Shown: positions 15,509 through 24,952, counted from the first letter of the stretch. The stretch: 30,662 nucleotides of DNA from JBFMGS01 sp040752635 (GCA_040752635.1 JBFMGS010000024.1:1-30662); one strand, 5' to 3'. Notes: generated from the letters alone by a model not told the origin. Program-made: numbers and translations.

Positions 15509-16987
15509 ATGGACTTCGATGAAAAGTTCGGGCCTGTTGCTCTAACCTTCGACGACGTGCTGCTGGTGCCGGCCCGCTCGGATGTGATGCCGAAGGAGGT
15601 AGATGTGTCGACAAGGCTGACCGCTAACATTCGCCTGAACATCCCGCTTGCAAGCGCAGCTATGGACACCGTGACCGAGGCACGGCTCGCCATCGCGATT
15701 GCCCGGGAGGGCGGAATCGGCATCATCCATAGGAACATGCCGGTGGATAAGCAAGCGGGTGAAGTGGATAAAGTCAAGCGGTCGGAGCACGGAGTGATAG
15801 TTGACCCGATATTCCTCGAGCCCGACAACCTCATACGCGATGCCCTGGAGATAATGGAGCGCTACCACATCTCCGGCGTACCCATCACCAAGCGCGGCAG
15901 ACTGGTAGGGATACTCACCAACAGAGACCTGAGGTTCGAAACGAACTACGATCAGCCCATCGAGAACGTGATGACCAAGGAGAACCTCGTCACTGCTCCG
16001 GTGGGCACAACCCTGGAAGAGGCCAAAGCGATCTTGCAGCGCCACAAAATAGAGAAGCTCCCTTTGGTCGACGAGAACTACATGCTCAAGGGGCTAATCA
16101 CCATAAAAGACATCTTGAAGGCGAAGCAGTTCCCGAACTCTGCCAAAGACGGGAAAGGCCGGCTGCGCGTTGGAGCTGCGGTGGGCACTACTGACGCGGT
16201 GGCGCGGGCCGGGGCCCTGGTGGACGCGGGCGTTGACATCCTCGTGGTGGATACCGCACACGGGCACTCAGAGTCTGTCATAGAGACGGTGAAAGCCCTC
16301 AAAGCCAATTTTAAGAGTACGGATGTTGCCGCGGGCAATGTGGCGACCGCCGAAGGCGCCCGGGCTCTGATAGCGGCTGGCGCGGACGCCATCAAAGTCG
16401 GGATCGGTCCGGGGTCCATCTGCACTACGAGGGTGGTGGCAGGAATCGGAGTGCCTCAGGTGACAGCCATCTTCGAGTGTGCGAGAGTTGCGAAAGAGCA
16501 TGGCGTCCCGGTCATCGCGGACGGCGGCATCAAGTACTCAGGCGACATTACCAAGGCTATCGCTGCCGGGGCGAACGTCGTCATGATCGGGCGGCTGTTC
16601 GCCGGGACCGAGGAAAGCCCGGGCGAGAGAGTGATCTACAAAGGCAGGAGCTTCAAGGTTTATCGCGGCATGGGGTCCGTCGAAGCGATGAAGGAAGGGT
16701 CGAGCGACAGGTATTTTCAAGATCCCGCGCACAAGCTGGTTCCGGAAGGCATTGAAGGCCGGGTCCCCTACAAGGGAGCGCTTGCGGACACCATATACCA
16801 GCTCGTGGGCGGCCTTCGAGCGGGCATGGGTTACTGCGGCGTGCATGACATCGCTGAGCTCCAGGCGAATACTAGATTCGTTAGAATCACCGGTGCCGGG
16901 TTGCGCGAGAGTCACCCCCATGACATCGTGATAACCAGGGAAGCCCCCAACTACAGCCTGGTGGATACGGAAACAGACGAAGTGTGA
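15509..16987 (+). CDS. guaB: Inosine-5'-monophosphate dehydrogenase
   Basis: Oxidises IMP to XMP with NAD+, the committed step of GMP synthesis, in the cytoplasm. About 492 residues, normal for the family. The barrel starts at LTFDDVLLVPARS. Two CBS modules occupy about residues 95-210, and the catalytic loop GIGPGSICTTR carries the active Cys at about residue 305. The flap and C-terminal region (YRGMGSVEAM, GLRAGMGYCG) are intact. The ATG at 15509 follows GGGGGGA by 8 nt, with its own promoter. It sits between envelope genes, and the DUF4384-PEGA gene 55 nt downstream may be on the same transcript. Confidence 0.96.
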   Translation: MDFDEKFGPVALTFDDVLLVPARSDVMPKEVDVSTRLTANIRLNIPLASAAMDTVTEARLAIAIAREGGIGIIHRNMPVDKQAGEVDKVKRSEHGVIVDPIFLEPDNLIRDALEIMERYHISGVPITKRGRLVGILTNRDLRFETNYDQPIENVMTKENLVTAPVGTTLEEAKAILQRHKIEKLPLVDENYMLKGLITIKDILKAKQFPNSAKDGKGRLRVGAAVGTTDAVARAGALVDAGVDILVVDTAHGHSESVIETVKALKANFKSTDVAAGNVATAEGARALIAAGADAIKVGIGPGSICTTRVVAGIGVPQVTAIFECARVAKEHGVPVIADGGIKYSGDITKAIAAGANVVMIGRLFAGTEESPGERVIYKGRSFKVYRGMGSVEAMKEGSSDRYFQDPAHKLVPEGIEGRVPYKGALADTIYQLVGGLRAGMGYCGVHDIAELQANTRFVRITGAGLRESHPHDIVITREAPNYSLVDTETDEV

Positions 16988-17042
16988 CGAAGCGTAGTGT
17001 GGGAGCGCAACCTCAGCGGGCCAAGAAGGAGGAGTGAAGTGA

Positions 17043-17888
17043 ATGCTCAAAAACCGAATTAGGTTGGTTGTTCTCGGTTTGGTGGTGCTGGTGGCTGTGG
17101 TGCTGCCGCACATAGGCATTGCGGCTGAGGAGCCGCCAGTGCGGCTGTTCATCAACCCCAATCCGAACCCTCAATACAGGGCGGAGATCTGGGTTGATAG
17201 AGGGCAGGGCTCAACTTACTACCCCGGGGATCCCATCGAGGTGTATTATCGGGTCAACAAGGATAGCTACGTCTACATCCTGGACGTCGATCCTTCAGGA
17301 CGGGTGAGATGGCTGCTTCCCAGCGTGTGGTTTCCGAACAACTACATCAGAGCTAATAGAGCCGGCGTGCTTTCGAACATGGAAGTCACTCCGCCCTATG
17401 GGGTTGAGTATCTCATCATCTTCGCCTCAACGCAGCAACTCTCCATGCCTTACCTCGAGGAGTCCGTGAGGTCCGGGGAGTCCGCCCCCTACATTCAGGG
17501 TGAAGCCGACATCGTACTCGGCAAAATCCAGGCTAAGATCAAGATAGTTCCGCAGCAGACGTGGGTGAGTGCATATACATACTTCTATGTAGGCGGAGGG
17601 TTCCCGCCGCCTGTGCCTGCGCCGCCCGTGGTGCAACCGCCGGTGCCGCAGCCGCTTCCGCCGATTCAGCAGTACGGGTCGGTGAACGTGTCGAGCTATC
17701 CTTCCGGCGCGACGATATTCCTGGACGGCGTGGAGAAGGGCAGAACGCCCATGCTCTTGCAATACGTGCCGTTCGGAAACCACGAGATCACGCTCGTGCT
17801 TCCGGGGTACTACTCCTTCACGCGAAAGTTCGAGCTAAACTTCGCACACACCTACTACGTGAGTACGTCGCTACAGCGCATACCATAG
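17043..17888 (+). CDS. Secreted DUF4384 and PEGA domain protein
   Basis: About 281 residues. The signal peptide (VVLGLVVLVAVVLPHIGIA) is cut near AAEE. Residues about 45-180 form a DUF4384-type domain (YYPGDPIEVYYRVNKDSYVY, then GRVRWLLPS). A proline-rich linker follows (about 188-210), then a PEGA domain (GSVNVSSYPSGATIFLDGVE, GNHEITLVLPGY). DUF4384 and PEGA are common in surface proteins of anaerobes with CsgG- or TPR-type neighbours, which fits the genes upstream. The GAAGGAGGAG ribosome site supports the start. The biochemical role is unknown. It probably acts in the envelope. Confidence 0.85.
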   Translation: MLKNRIRLVVLGLVVLVAVVLPHIGIAAEEPPVRLFINPNPNPQYRAEIWVDRGQGSTYYPGDPIEVYYRVNKDSYVYILDVDPSGRVRWLLPSVWFPNNYIRANRAGVLSNMEVTPPYGVEYLIIFASTQQLSMPYLEESVRSGESAPYIQGEADIVLGKIQAKIKIVPQQTWVSAYTYFYVGGGFPPPVPAPPVVQPPVPQPLPPIQQYGSVNVSSYPSGATIFLDGVEKGRTPMLLQYVPFGNHEITLVLPGYYSFTRKFELNFAHTYYVSTSLQRIP

Positions 17889-18033
17889 CGCCGCAGAGAC
17901 GGCCGCAGCAAGCCGCCGGGGCCGCCCTATTACCTGGCCAAGATCGGGCCGCCTTACTGCGAAACTGCGGGCGGAGCAGGGCGCTGCACGATGGTCTCAC
18001 ACCAGCGAATGAGAGGGAATGATGCTCGCCTTG

Positions 18034-18063
18034 AAGCCCGGGTGGCCGGCGCCACCCGGGCTT
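18034..18063 (+). terminator. Hairpin between the PEGA gene and asnS
   Basis: A perfect 13-bp stem (AAGCCCGGGTGGC with its complement) closes a 4-base CGGC loop about 146 nt after the PEGA-gene stop. Only CTTC follows, so it is a likely but T-poor terminator. Confidence 0.6.
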
Positions 18064-18086
18064 CTGCCTGGACGGCCTGCCAGTTT

Positions 18087-18118
18087 TTGTGGCAGCGCCC
18101 CCACGGGGGTGGTATAAT
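18087..18118 (+). promoter_or_regulatory. Probable promoter of asnS
   Basis: A perfect TATAAT (18113-18118) lies 60 nt before the preferred asnS start. The -35 is poor. TTGTGG at 18087 would be 20 bases away and GTGGCA at 18089 would be 18. The spacer contains a CCCCC-A-CGGGGG palindrome. Confidence 0.5.
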
Positions 18119-18177
18119 ATGAACGGCGCCGCGGCGCGACCGGGGGTTCCAGGAGTTTTGTGGAGGTGCTTTGTGCG

Positions 18178-19470
18178 GTGCAGAGCGTGTATGTATCACA
18201 CATCGGTGAACATGAGGGAAAGGAAGTAGAAATCCGCGGCTGGCTCTACAACAAGAGGTCGAGCGGCTCCATACATTTTCTGATAGTCCGGGACGGGACA
18301 GGCTTCATCCAGACGGTGGCCGTCCGGGGGCAGGTGCCCGATGAGGATTTCGCTGCGTGCGAAAATCTTACGCAGGAGTCGTCCCTCATAGTCCGGGGCA
18401 CTGTGCGCGCTGATAGAAGAGCGCCGGGCGGTTACGAGATCACTGTGTCCGGCATAAAGCCTGTGTCCATCGCCGAAGAATATCCTATATCCCTTAAGGA
18501 GCACGGCGTCGACTTCCTCATGGACCACAGGCACCTCTGGATTCGCACTCCGAGGCAGGTTGCCATCCTGCGGGTGAGGGACGAGATCGTGAAGGCCATC
18601 CGTGATTTTCTCGACGAGCACGAGTTCGTCCTGGTGGACGCGCCTATCCTGACGCCGTCTGCTTGCGAGGGCACAACCACGCTTTTCGAGACGGACTACT
18701 TTGACACCAAGGCTTATCTTACGCAAAGCGGCCAGCTCTACATGGAAGCGGCCGCCATGGCCCTTGGGAAAGTCTACTGCTTCGGGCCGACCTTCCGCGC
18801 CGAAAAGTCCAAGACTCGCAGGCACCTTACGGAATTCTGGATGATCGAGCCTGAGATGGCCTGGGTTGACCTGGACGGCGACATGCGGCTCCAAGAGGAT
18901 CTGGTCAGCTACGTGGTGCAAAGAGTGCTCGAAAAGAGGGCGGGCGAGCTTGCGGTCCTGGAGCGAGACACCTCGAAGCTTCAGAAGGTCAGGCCGCCTT
19001 TCCCGCGCATCACGTACGATGAGGCCGTTGGCGTGCTGCGAAGGCACGGCGTCGAGTTTGAGTGGGGTAACGATTTCGGCGGCGGGGACGAAACGATTTT
19101 GGCGGATGAATTCGATCTCCCCGTGTTCGTCCACAGGTACCCCACGACCTGCAAGGCGTTCTACATGAAACCTGACCCGGACCGGCCCGAGGTGTGCCTG
19201 TCTGCGGATCTCCTCGCGCCGGAAGGCTACGGCGAGATCATCGGCGGGGGCCAGAGGATAGACGACCCGGAGTTCCTCCAGCGCCGCATCAGGGAGCACA
19301 ACCTCCCTGCCGAGGCATACAAATGGTATATGGATCTCCGCCGGTACGGCTCTGTGCCTCACTCCGGCTTTGGCCTCGGCGTGGAGCGGACCGTCGCCTG
19401 GATATGCGGCCTGGACCATGTGCGGGAAACGATACCGTTCCCGAGGCTCCTGAACAGGATATACCCCTGA
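18178..19470 (+). CDS. asnS: Asparaginyl-tRNA synthetase
   Basis: Charges tRNA-Asn with asparagine in the cytoplasm. About 430 residues, normal for bacterial AsnRS. The N-terminal OB fold (VEIRGWLYNKRSSGSIHFL) binds the anticodon. Class II motifs follow: motif 2 GPTFRAEKSKTRRHL with EFWMIEPEMAW, and motif 3 GFGLGVERTVAWICGL. The segment CLSADLLAPEGYGEIIGGGQ distinguishes AsnRS from AspRS. GTG at 18178 is preferred because GGAGGTG lies 9 nt upstream. The GTG at 18160 overlaps that ribosome site. Confidence 0.93.
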   Translation: MQSVYVSHIGEHEGKEVEIRGWLYNKRSSGSIHFLIVRDGTGFIQTVAVRGQVPDEDFAACENLTQESSLIVRGTVRADRRAPGGYEITVSGIKPVSIAEEYPISLKEHGVDFLMDHRHLWIRTPRQVAILRVRDEIVKAIRDFLDEHEFVLVDAPILTPSACEGTTTLFETDYFDTKAYLTQSGQLYMEAAAMALGKVYCFGPTFRAEKSKTRRHLTEFWMIEPEMAWVDLDGDMRLQEDLVSYVVQRVLEKRAGELAVLERDTSKLQKVRPPFPRITYDEAVGVLRRHGVEFEWGNDFGGGDETILADEFDLPVFVHRYPTTCKAFYMKPDPDRPEVCLSADLLAPEGYGEIIGGGQRIDDPEFLQRRIREHNLPAEAYKWYMDLRRYGSVPHSGFGLGVERTVAWICGLDHVRETIPFPRLLNRIYP

Positions 19471-19593
19471 CATTCTCCTTCCTAGACGTGGGAGGTTTGG
19501 GTCGAGGGGCTTGCGAGGCTGGGGCCCCTTGCAGGGTCGGGGTCTGACGATGCTTGAGGCGCTTGTGCCGCATGAAGAACTGAGGTGTGCCCT

Positions 19594-21171
19594 ATGACAA
19601 GAAATGCCGCAGGGACACGGAGGTTGGCCCAATCCGCAGTCGCGGCTGGAATTGCGCTGGCTTTGTGCTGTGGGTTCTGGACCGCGCCCGCCCTGGCAGT
19701 GCGTGAGCTGTCCAGTCAGGAGAGCAGGGACGATATCTCCATCGGCACTGCCTACATGGAAAGGTGCATGTTTGAAGAGGCGGTCGCCGCGTTTTCCCGT
19801 GCCGTCAAGGCGGACCCCGAGGGCGCGCTAACTACCAAGGCGTATGACTGCCTTGGCTACCTGTACTGGTGTAGAGGCTGGAAAAGCGAAGCCGAAAAGG
19901 CATTTGGCGAGAGCTTGCGCCGCGCGGGCGATGCGCAGAGCCAGCTTCGCGCGAGGCTTGCGCTGGGGCAGGTCTTGCTGGAACTGGGAAGGATCGGCGA
20001 GGCCTGTTCCGAGCTGAACGAGGCCCTGAAACTTGCCGCGGAGCAGGACCGGGACATCGTTTACACGCTGCTCGGCATCGCCAGGTTTGAGGCAGGAGAC
20101 ACCACGGCCGCGGCGGAGCTGTTCTCGCGGGCGCTCGAGGCTTTCGCTGAGAACCCGGTTGCTCGATCGTACCTGCAAAGGCTGTCGTTAGGCATGCAAC
20201 TGCATCTCCCCAGCGCCAAGACGGTCCCAGCAGTGAGGGCTACAGGTTCCGACAAGACGTCCGGAGCAGCCGTCCGGAGCGGCACCCCTGCGGGTGTTGG
20301 CCCCAGCACGAGCGGGGGCGCGCAGGCGCTCCAGGGGGTCGTTTTCGTTAACAGCGGGGCTGCGTACGCAATCGCACCGCATGTGACCCTTACTCTCGGT
20401 ATGACTATGTCGGTCCCCGCAAGAGGGTTTTTCCTCGCGGCAGGGGACAACACCTTCAGATGGCACGACTGGCGGACTCCGATGATCGAGTGGAGGCTTC
20501 GCGGCGAGAGCGACGGCAGGAAGCCTGTCAACGTTGTGTACTACGCTCTGGAGCCGCGCGCGGCCATAATCGCAGAAGCGTCTATAGTGCTCGACCGGGA
20601 GCCGCCATGGGGATCTCTTGAAATAAACGAAGGAAAACAATACACGAACAGCACGCGGGTCACCCTTTGCCTCAGTGCGGGCGACCGGACGAGCGGCATA
20701 CTCAACGTGTCCGCGAGCAACGATGGAGCTACCTGGAGCAGGTGGACCATGTACCAGTTCACGAAGGAATGGGACCTCCTGCCTGGCGACGGCACAAAGA
20801 CGGTGTACGTGCGGTTCCAGGACAAGGCCGGAAACGTCTCGACTCCCGTGTCGGTCAGGATCGTGCTGGACACGGTTCCTCCGAAGTTCATTTGGGCCGA
20901 TGTGGTCAAGATCGAGCCCACGGCGGCGGAGATCGTATGGGCGACGGACGAGGAGTCTGACTCGGCAGTCGAGTACGCCGCTGAGAAGGAGAAAGAGACG
21001 TCCAGGGTCCGTGATGAAGACATGACCATGCTGCATCATATCCGGCTCAAGGATCTAAAGCCGTCTGCGAAATACAGGTTCAGGGTGCTTTCGAGGGATC
21101 GCGCGGGTAACCTTGCGGTCTCCAGGGAGCTTGAATTCATCACAAAGGCGCCGAGCCAGGCCGGCGGGTAA
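19594..21171 (+). CDS. Secreted TPR, Ig-like and fibronectin type III protein
   Basis: About 525 residues. The signal peptide (SAVAAGIALALCCGFW, cut after ALA) is followed by TPR-type helical repeats (about 45-200), a G, S, T-rich linker, a beta domain, an Ig-like module (DREPPWGSLEINEGKQYTNS to YVRFQDKAGNVS) and a C-terminal FN3 module (AEIVWATDEESDSAVEYA to FRVLSRDRAGNLAVSRELEF). This looks like a surface or periplasmic scaffold that binds proteins or polymers. ATG 19594 has GAGGTG 6 nt upstream. In-frame GTG 19585 overlaps it. It may extend the envelope set on the far side of asnS. Confidence 0.82.
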   Translation: MTRNAAGTRRLAQSAVAAGIALALCCGFWTAPALAVRELSSQESRDDISIGTAYMERCMFEEAVAAFSRAVKADPEGALTTKAYDCLGYLYWCRGWKSEAEKAFGESLRRAGDAQSQLRARLALGQVLLELGRIGEACSELNEALKLAAEQDRDIVYTLLGIARFEAGDTTAAAELFSRALEAFAENPVARSYLQRLSLGMQLHLPSAKTVPAVRATGSDKTSGAAVRSGTPAGVGPSTSGGAQALQGVVFVNSGAAYAIAPHVTLTLGMTMSVPARGFFLAAGDNTFRWHDWRTPMIEWRLRGESDGRKPVNVVYYALEPRAAIIAEASIVLDREPPWGSLEINEGKQYTNSTRVTLCLSAGDRTSGILNVSASNDGATWSRWTMYQFTKEWDLLPGDGTKTVYVRFQDKAGNVSTPVSVRIVLDTVPPKFIWADVVKIEPTAAEIVWATDEESDSAVEYAAEKEKETSRVRDEDMTMLHHIRLKDLKPSAKYRFRVLSRDRAGNLAVSRELEFITKAPSQAGG

Positions 21172-21224
21172 TGACAGGAGTTGGGTCGCAAGGTATCGCG
21201 TGCGGGTGAAGGAGAGGTTGGCTT

Positions 21225-22634
21225 GTGACGGCAGGAACAACACGAGAGCACTATGACGTGGTTATCGTAGGCGCCGGCCCGGCTGGCATTTTCTGTGCAC
21301 TTGAGCTTGCCAGGGCCAGGGGCGGCCATGTTAAGACGATTATAATCGAGAAGGGGCCCGACCTCGAGGCTCGTGCGTGCCCGTCGAGCGAAGGGAAAAG
21401 CCCGTGCAGAAGGTGCCAGCCGTGCAGCGTTGTGTCCGGCTGGGGCGGTGCGGGGGCGTTCAGCGACGGGAAGCTCACCCTATCGACGCAGGTCGGCGGG
21501 ATGCTCGACGTATACATCAGCGACCAGAGGCTGAAGGAACTGGTCGAGTATGTAGACAGCATCTACCTGGGATTCGGCGCTCCCACCAAGGTTTACGGCG
21601 GAGACGAGGAAGCCATACACGAGCTGGAGCGCAAAGCCCTGCTAGCGGAGCTGAAATTCATCCCTGCGAGGATCAGGCACCTTGGGACAGGCAAGACCAA
21701 AGAAGTGCTGGAGGGAATGAAGAACGACCTCGCGCGCTACGCTGACATAGCACTCCGCGAGAGTGCTATGAGGATACTCGTGGAAGATGGGAAGGTCGTC
21801 GGCGTCGAGACCTCGAAGGGTCGAACCGTGCGCGGCACGTATGTCATTGTAGCCCCGGGCAGGGAGGGAGCGGAGTGGCTTTCCTCCGAGGCGCGCAGGC
21901 TCGGCCTTTCCATGGCCATCAACCCCGTGGATATCGGCGTGCGCGTGGAGCTTCCGGCGGTGGTTGCGGAGCCGCTCACCGATGTGGCGTACGAGTCCAA
22001 ACTTGTCTACCACTCGCGGTCGTTCGATGACAAGGTTCGCACCTTCTGTATGTGCCCCTACGGCGAGGTTGTTACAGAGAGCTCGGACGGTCTCATCACC
22101 GTGAACGGCCACACCCATTTTGAAAAGAAGACCGGGAACACCAACTTCGCGCTTCTCGTGAGCAAGACCTTCACTGAGCCGTTCAAGGACCCGATAGCGT
22201 ACGGAAAGTACGTGGCCGGCCTCGCAAATCTTCTTGGTAACGGGGTAATCGTTCAAAGGCTCGGGGACCTCATCACTGGGCGGCGGTCTACCAGGGAGCG
22301 CCTGGCGAAAGGGACCGTCGTGCCCACGCTCGAGGATGCAACCCCTGGCGACTTGAGCCTCGTGTTCCCCTACAGGCATCTCGTGAGCATCATCGAGATG
22401 CTGAAGGCGCTCGACGTCGTGGCGCCGGGGGTCTATGGGCGCAACACGCTGCTGTACGGAGTAGAGGTGAAGTTCTACTCGTCGCGGCTCGCCGTCACGA
22501 GTTCTCTCGAGACGCAGGTGAAGAACTTGTTTGCCATCGGCGACGGCGCGGGCGTCACCCGGGGCCTCATGCAGGCTTCTGCCTCGGGCGTGATCGCAGC
22601 CAGGGAGATCTTGAGCCGCCTCGAACTGCGATAG
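21225..22634 (+). CDS. FAD-dependent dehydrogenase, COG2509 type
   Basis: About 469 residues. The N-terminal dinucleotide site DVVIVGAGPAGIFCALELAR binds FAD. A Cys-rich segment (CPSSEGKSPCRRCQPC) follows with WGGAGAFSDGKL. The C-terminal FAD motif is NLFAIGDGAGVTRGL. This matches the uncharacterised dehydrogenases of COG2509, related to flavoprotein reductases of the BFD/HI0933 type. Substrate unknown. GTG 21225 follows AAGGAGAGG. It is 53 nt after the TPR/FN3 gene and may be co-transcribed with it. Confidence 0.85.
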   Translation: MTAGTTREHYDVVIVGAGPAGIFCALELARARGGHVKTIIIEKGPDLEARACPSSEGKSPCRRCQPCSVVSGWGGAGAFSDGKLTLSTQVGGMLDVYISDQRLKELVEYVDSIYLGFGAPTKVYGGDEEAIHELERKALLAELKFIPARIRHLGTGKTKEVLEGMKNDLARYADIALRESAMRILVEDGKVVGVETSKGRTVRGTYVIVAPGREGAEWLSSEARRLGLSMAINPVDIGVRVELPAVVAEPLTDVAYESKLVYHSRSFDDKVRTFCMCPYGEVVTESSDGLITVNGHTHFEKKTGNTNFALLVSKTFTEPFKDPIAYGKYVAGLANLLGNGVIVQRLGDLITGRRSTRERLAKGTVVPTLEDATPGDLSLVFPYRHLVSIIEMLKALDVVAPGVYGRNTLLYGVEVKFYSSRLAVTSSLETQVKNLFAIGDGAGVTRGLMQASASGVIAAREILSRLELR

Positions 22635-22829
22635 CCGCGTGCGTGCCACAGAACGCTGCTCCAGAGGCGAAAGCAGTTGCGTTCAGCAGCGGCGACACAC
22701 TGTCATCTCAATGCCTCCCAACGTCTTCTCTGCGCCTCGGCGTCTCAGCACGATGAAACAGGCTTTTGTGACGCCTTGAGGCGCTTCACTCGCTTGGCGA
22801 TGAGGTTCCTTTGGGTCCCTTGGCTCGCC
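22635..22829. other. Intergenic stretch, no gene seen; possible degenerate repeat
   Basis: About 195 bases between the flavoprotein and the ABC fragment. The part near 22715-22770 (CTCTGCGCCTCGGCGTCTCA) has an internally repetitive CTCTGCG/CTCGGCG look typical of dispersed intergenic repeats, but only one copy is visible, so no family can be assigned. Confidence 0.3.
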
Positions 22830-23128
22830 CTCGCTGAACAAGGAGATCTGCGAAGTCCCTGAGCGCCGCTTCAAGGAAATGCTTTCAGACCTGACGTCCC
22901 TCCTCGGCCTTGAGGACTTGTTGAACGTTCAGGTGAGGAGGCTTTCCCTCGGGGAGCGGATGAAGATGGAGCTGGTGGGCGCGCTGCTCCACTCCCCGCG
23001 GCTGGTGTTTCTCGACGAGCCCACGATCGGGCTTGACGTGGTGACGCAGAGACGGTTGCATGAGTTTCTGAGGCAGTACAACAAAGCGCGCGGAACTACC
23101 ATGATATTAACCAGCCACAACCCACGTT
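22830..23128 (+). pseudogene. ABC transporter ATP-binding protein, internal fragment
   Basis: The frame reads NKEICEVPERRFKEML, LSLGERMKMEL (signature motif), LVFLDEPTIGLDVV (Walker B and D-loop) and MILTSHN, where it leaves the family. It fits the middle of an ABC-2/NatA-type exporter ATPase. The Walker A half is missing upstream, and after the H-loop histidine the sequence becomes unrelated. An in-frame ATG at 22879 would give a peptide ending at 23223 without Walker A, which cannot bind ATP normally. I read it as a gene truncated at both ends. Confidence 0.8.
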
Positions 23129-23212
23129 CCCGCCCCGCGGGGCGGCAGGTGCCATGCCTGGTAGAAGCACCGGCAGCCCCTTCGGGGACGGTGAGTGCCC
23201 TCGGGGGTCAAC

Positions 23213-24952
23213 TCAGCCCTTGAGCCCGACTCTGTCGAACACGACCTGCCCTGCCAACACCGTGGTCAGGACTTTTATCTGTATAATCTCGTCTGGAGGG
23301 ATGGCGAAGATATCCCGCGAGAGGACGACGAAGTCCGCGAGCTTTCCGGCGGAGATCGACCCTTTGATGGTTTCTTCGCCGGACGCGTACGCGGCGCCCA
23401 ACGTGTAGCCGTGCACTGCCTGCTCCACCGAAAGGCACTCTTCCGTATGCCAGCCAGGCATCAGCACTTCGTCGGCACGTTTGCGGGTGACGGCGGCGAA
23501 GATGCCCGTTATTGGGTCGGGGACTTCCACGGGTGCGTCGGACCCGAACGCTAGGCGCGCACCGGCATCTGCGAGAGACCTGTAAGCGTATCCGCGCGAA
23601 GCGCGCTCGCCCCAGTGCCGATCCGCCATGTACCGATCGGACGTGGCGTGGACGGGCTGGACAGACGCGATGATCCCGAGGGCCGCAAATCGCCGCAGGT
23701 CGTCGGGGTGAACGAGCTGGGCATGCTCGATCCGGTGCCGTAGCCGTCTCTGACCTATGCTTGAGCTGTCCCGAGTAGTGCCGCCGGCCATGTGAGCATC
23801 GTGCTCGGCTGACATGGACGTCGCACAGCGCGAAGCGGGCTGGCTTTCCTGGAAAAGCGTCTGCGCGTCCCGTGAGAGCATGCTCGCGGAGAGTGTGCTC
23901 GCGCTTTTCTCGAAGGCGTCGAGCACGTCCCTGTTTGCGCGGTCCCCGATGGCATGCACTGCAACGGCGATGCCGGCGCGAGAGGCTTGAGTGATGATCT
24001 CGACCAGCTCTTCCTTGGGTGTCACGGTGATCCCCATGTTGTCCGGGTTGCAGATGTATGGCTCCAGGAGCGCCGCTGTCTGTGAACCGAGTGCACCATC
24101 GGCAAAAACCTTTAGCGACCCCACGCGCAGGGTAGGATCTCCTAGCCCGGTTTGGAGTCCGAGCCGGATGGCTGCATCGAGGTTCGAACGCGGGATCATC
24201 ATGAGGACCCGCAGCCCCAACTCGCCCCTGGAAGCAAGGTTCTGGAACGCTCGAAATGCAAGCTCATCCTCGCAATCATGGATGCCGACGACGCCAAACT
24301 CGTGCATCTGCGGGATAGCTTCAGCGATGGCGCTCTCACAAGCGCAGAGATCGGGGGTAGGGATGGCCCGATCGACCAGGCCCTGGGCGTTTTCGCGGAG
24401 TATGCCCGTCGGCTCGCCAGTATACGGGTCCCGTTCGATCTTGCCACCGTCAGGGTCGGGCGTATCCCTGTCTATACCTGCAACAGCAAGCGCAAGCGAG
24501 TTGACCCACTCTGTGTGTCCGTCCTTGCTGGTGAGCACGACGGGGTTTGCTGGCGATACTGCGTCGAGCTGCAGGCGGCTAGGTGTGTCCCCCTCCGGCC
24601 ACAGGCTTCTATTCCAACCGTGCCCCAGAATCCACTCCCCGGGCCGCGCCTGCGTGGCTCTCTCGCTGACCCTGCGCGCAACTTCCCCGATGGACAGGAC
24701 GCCGTCCAGGTTTAGCCGGCGTAGCCCCAAGGCGTACCATAGGAAATGGATGTGGCAGTCGGTGAACCCCGGCACCACCGTCAGACCCTGTACGTTGACG
24801 GTGTCGTAAGGCCCCGAGAGAGTGGATTCCGCCTCCGCACGCGTCCCGAGACCAACGATTCTATCGCCCCTTATTGCCACGGCCGATGCGCGGGGAACCC
24901 GCGAGTCCATGGTGTATATGTTGGCGTTGTAGTAAAGGGTCTGGTCGTGCAT
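23213..24952 (-). CDS. Amidohydrolase family protein (COG1574 type)
   Basis: A metal-dependent hydrolase of about 579 residues with unknown substrate. Signature elements: N-terminal beta domain, FTDCHIHF (metal HxH), HAIGDRAN, RHRIEHAQL and FGSDAPVE, with a C-terminal GSISAGKLADFVVLSRD. Between DVLDAFEKS and RLRHRIEHAQ there is an insertion of about 45 residues rich in S, A, M and H (MLSRDAQTLFQESQPASR, MSAEHDAHMAGG) not expected in the family. Start: ATG 24952 fits family N-termini (NANIYTMD). GTG 25012 with AGGAG 4 nt upstream, or GTG 25030, could add 20-26 residues. Lone gene on the minus strand. Confidence 0.88.
   Translation of the reverse strand: MHDQTLYYNANIYTMDSRVPRASAVAIRGDRIVGLGTRAEAESTLSGPYDTVNVQGLTVVPGFTDCHIHFLWYALGLRRLNLDGVLSIGEVARRVSERATQARPGEWILGHGWNRSLWPEGDTPSRLQLDAVSPANPVVLTSKDGHTEWVNSLALAVAGIDRDTPDPDGGKIERDPYTGEPTGILRENAQGLVDRAIPTPDLCACESAIAEAIPQMHEFGVVGIHDCEDELAFRAFQNLASRGELGLRVLMMIPRSNLDAAIRLGLQTGLGDPTLRVGSLKVFADGALGSQTAALLEPYICNPDNMGITVTPKEELVEIITQASRAGIAVAVHAIGDRANRDVLDAFEKSASTLSASMLSRDAQTLFQESQPASRCATSMSAEHDAHMAGGTTRDSSSIGQRRLRHRIEHAQLVHPDDLRRFAALGIIASVQPVHATSDRYMADRHWGERASRGYAYRSLADAGARLAFGSDAPVEVPDPITGIFAAVTRKRADEVLMPGWHTEECLSVEQAVHGYTLGAAYASGEETIKGSISAGKLADFVVLSRDIFAIPPDEIIQIKVLTTVLAGQVVFDRVGLKG

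Noticed and set aside
18178..19470. Aspartyl-tRNA synthetase
   Set aside because: Lacks the bacterial AspRS insertion, and carries the AsnRS signature CLSADLLAPEGYGEIIGG.
18196..19632. 478-codon minus-strand frame opposite asnS
   Set aside because: Shadow frame. Its translation has no known motif and asnS is certain.
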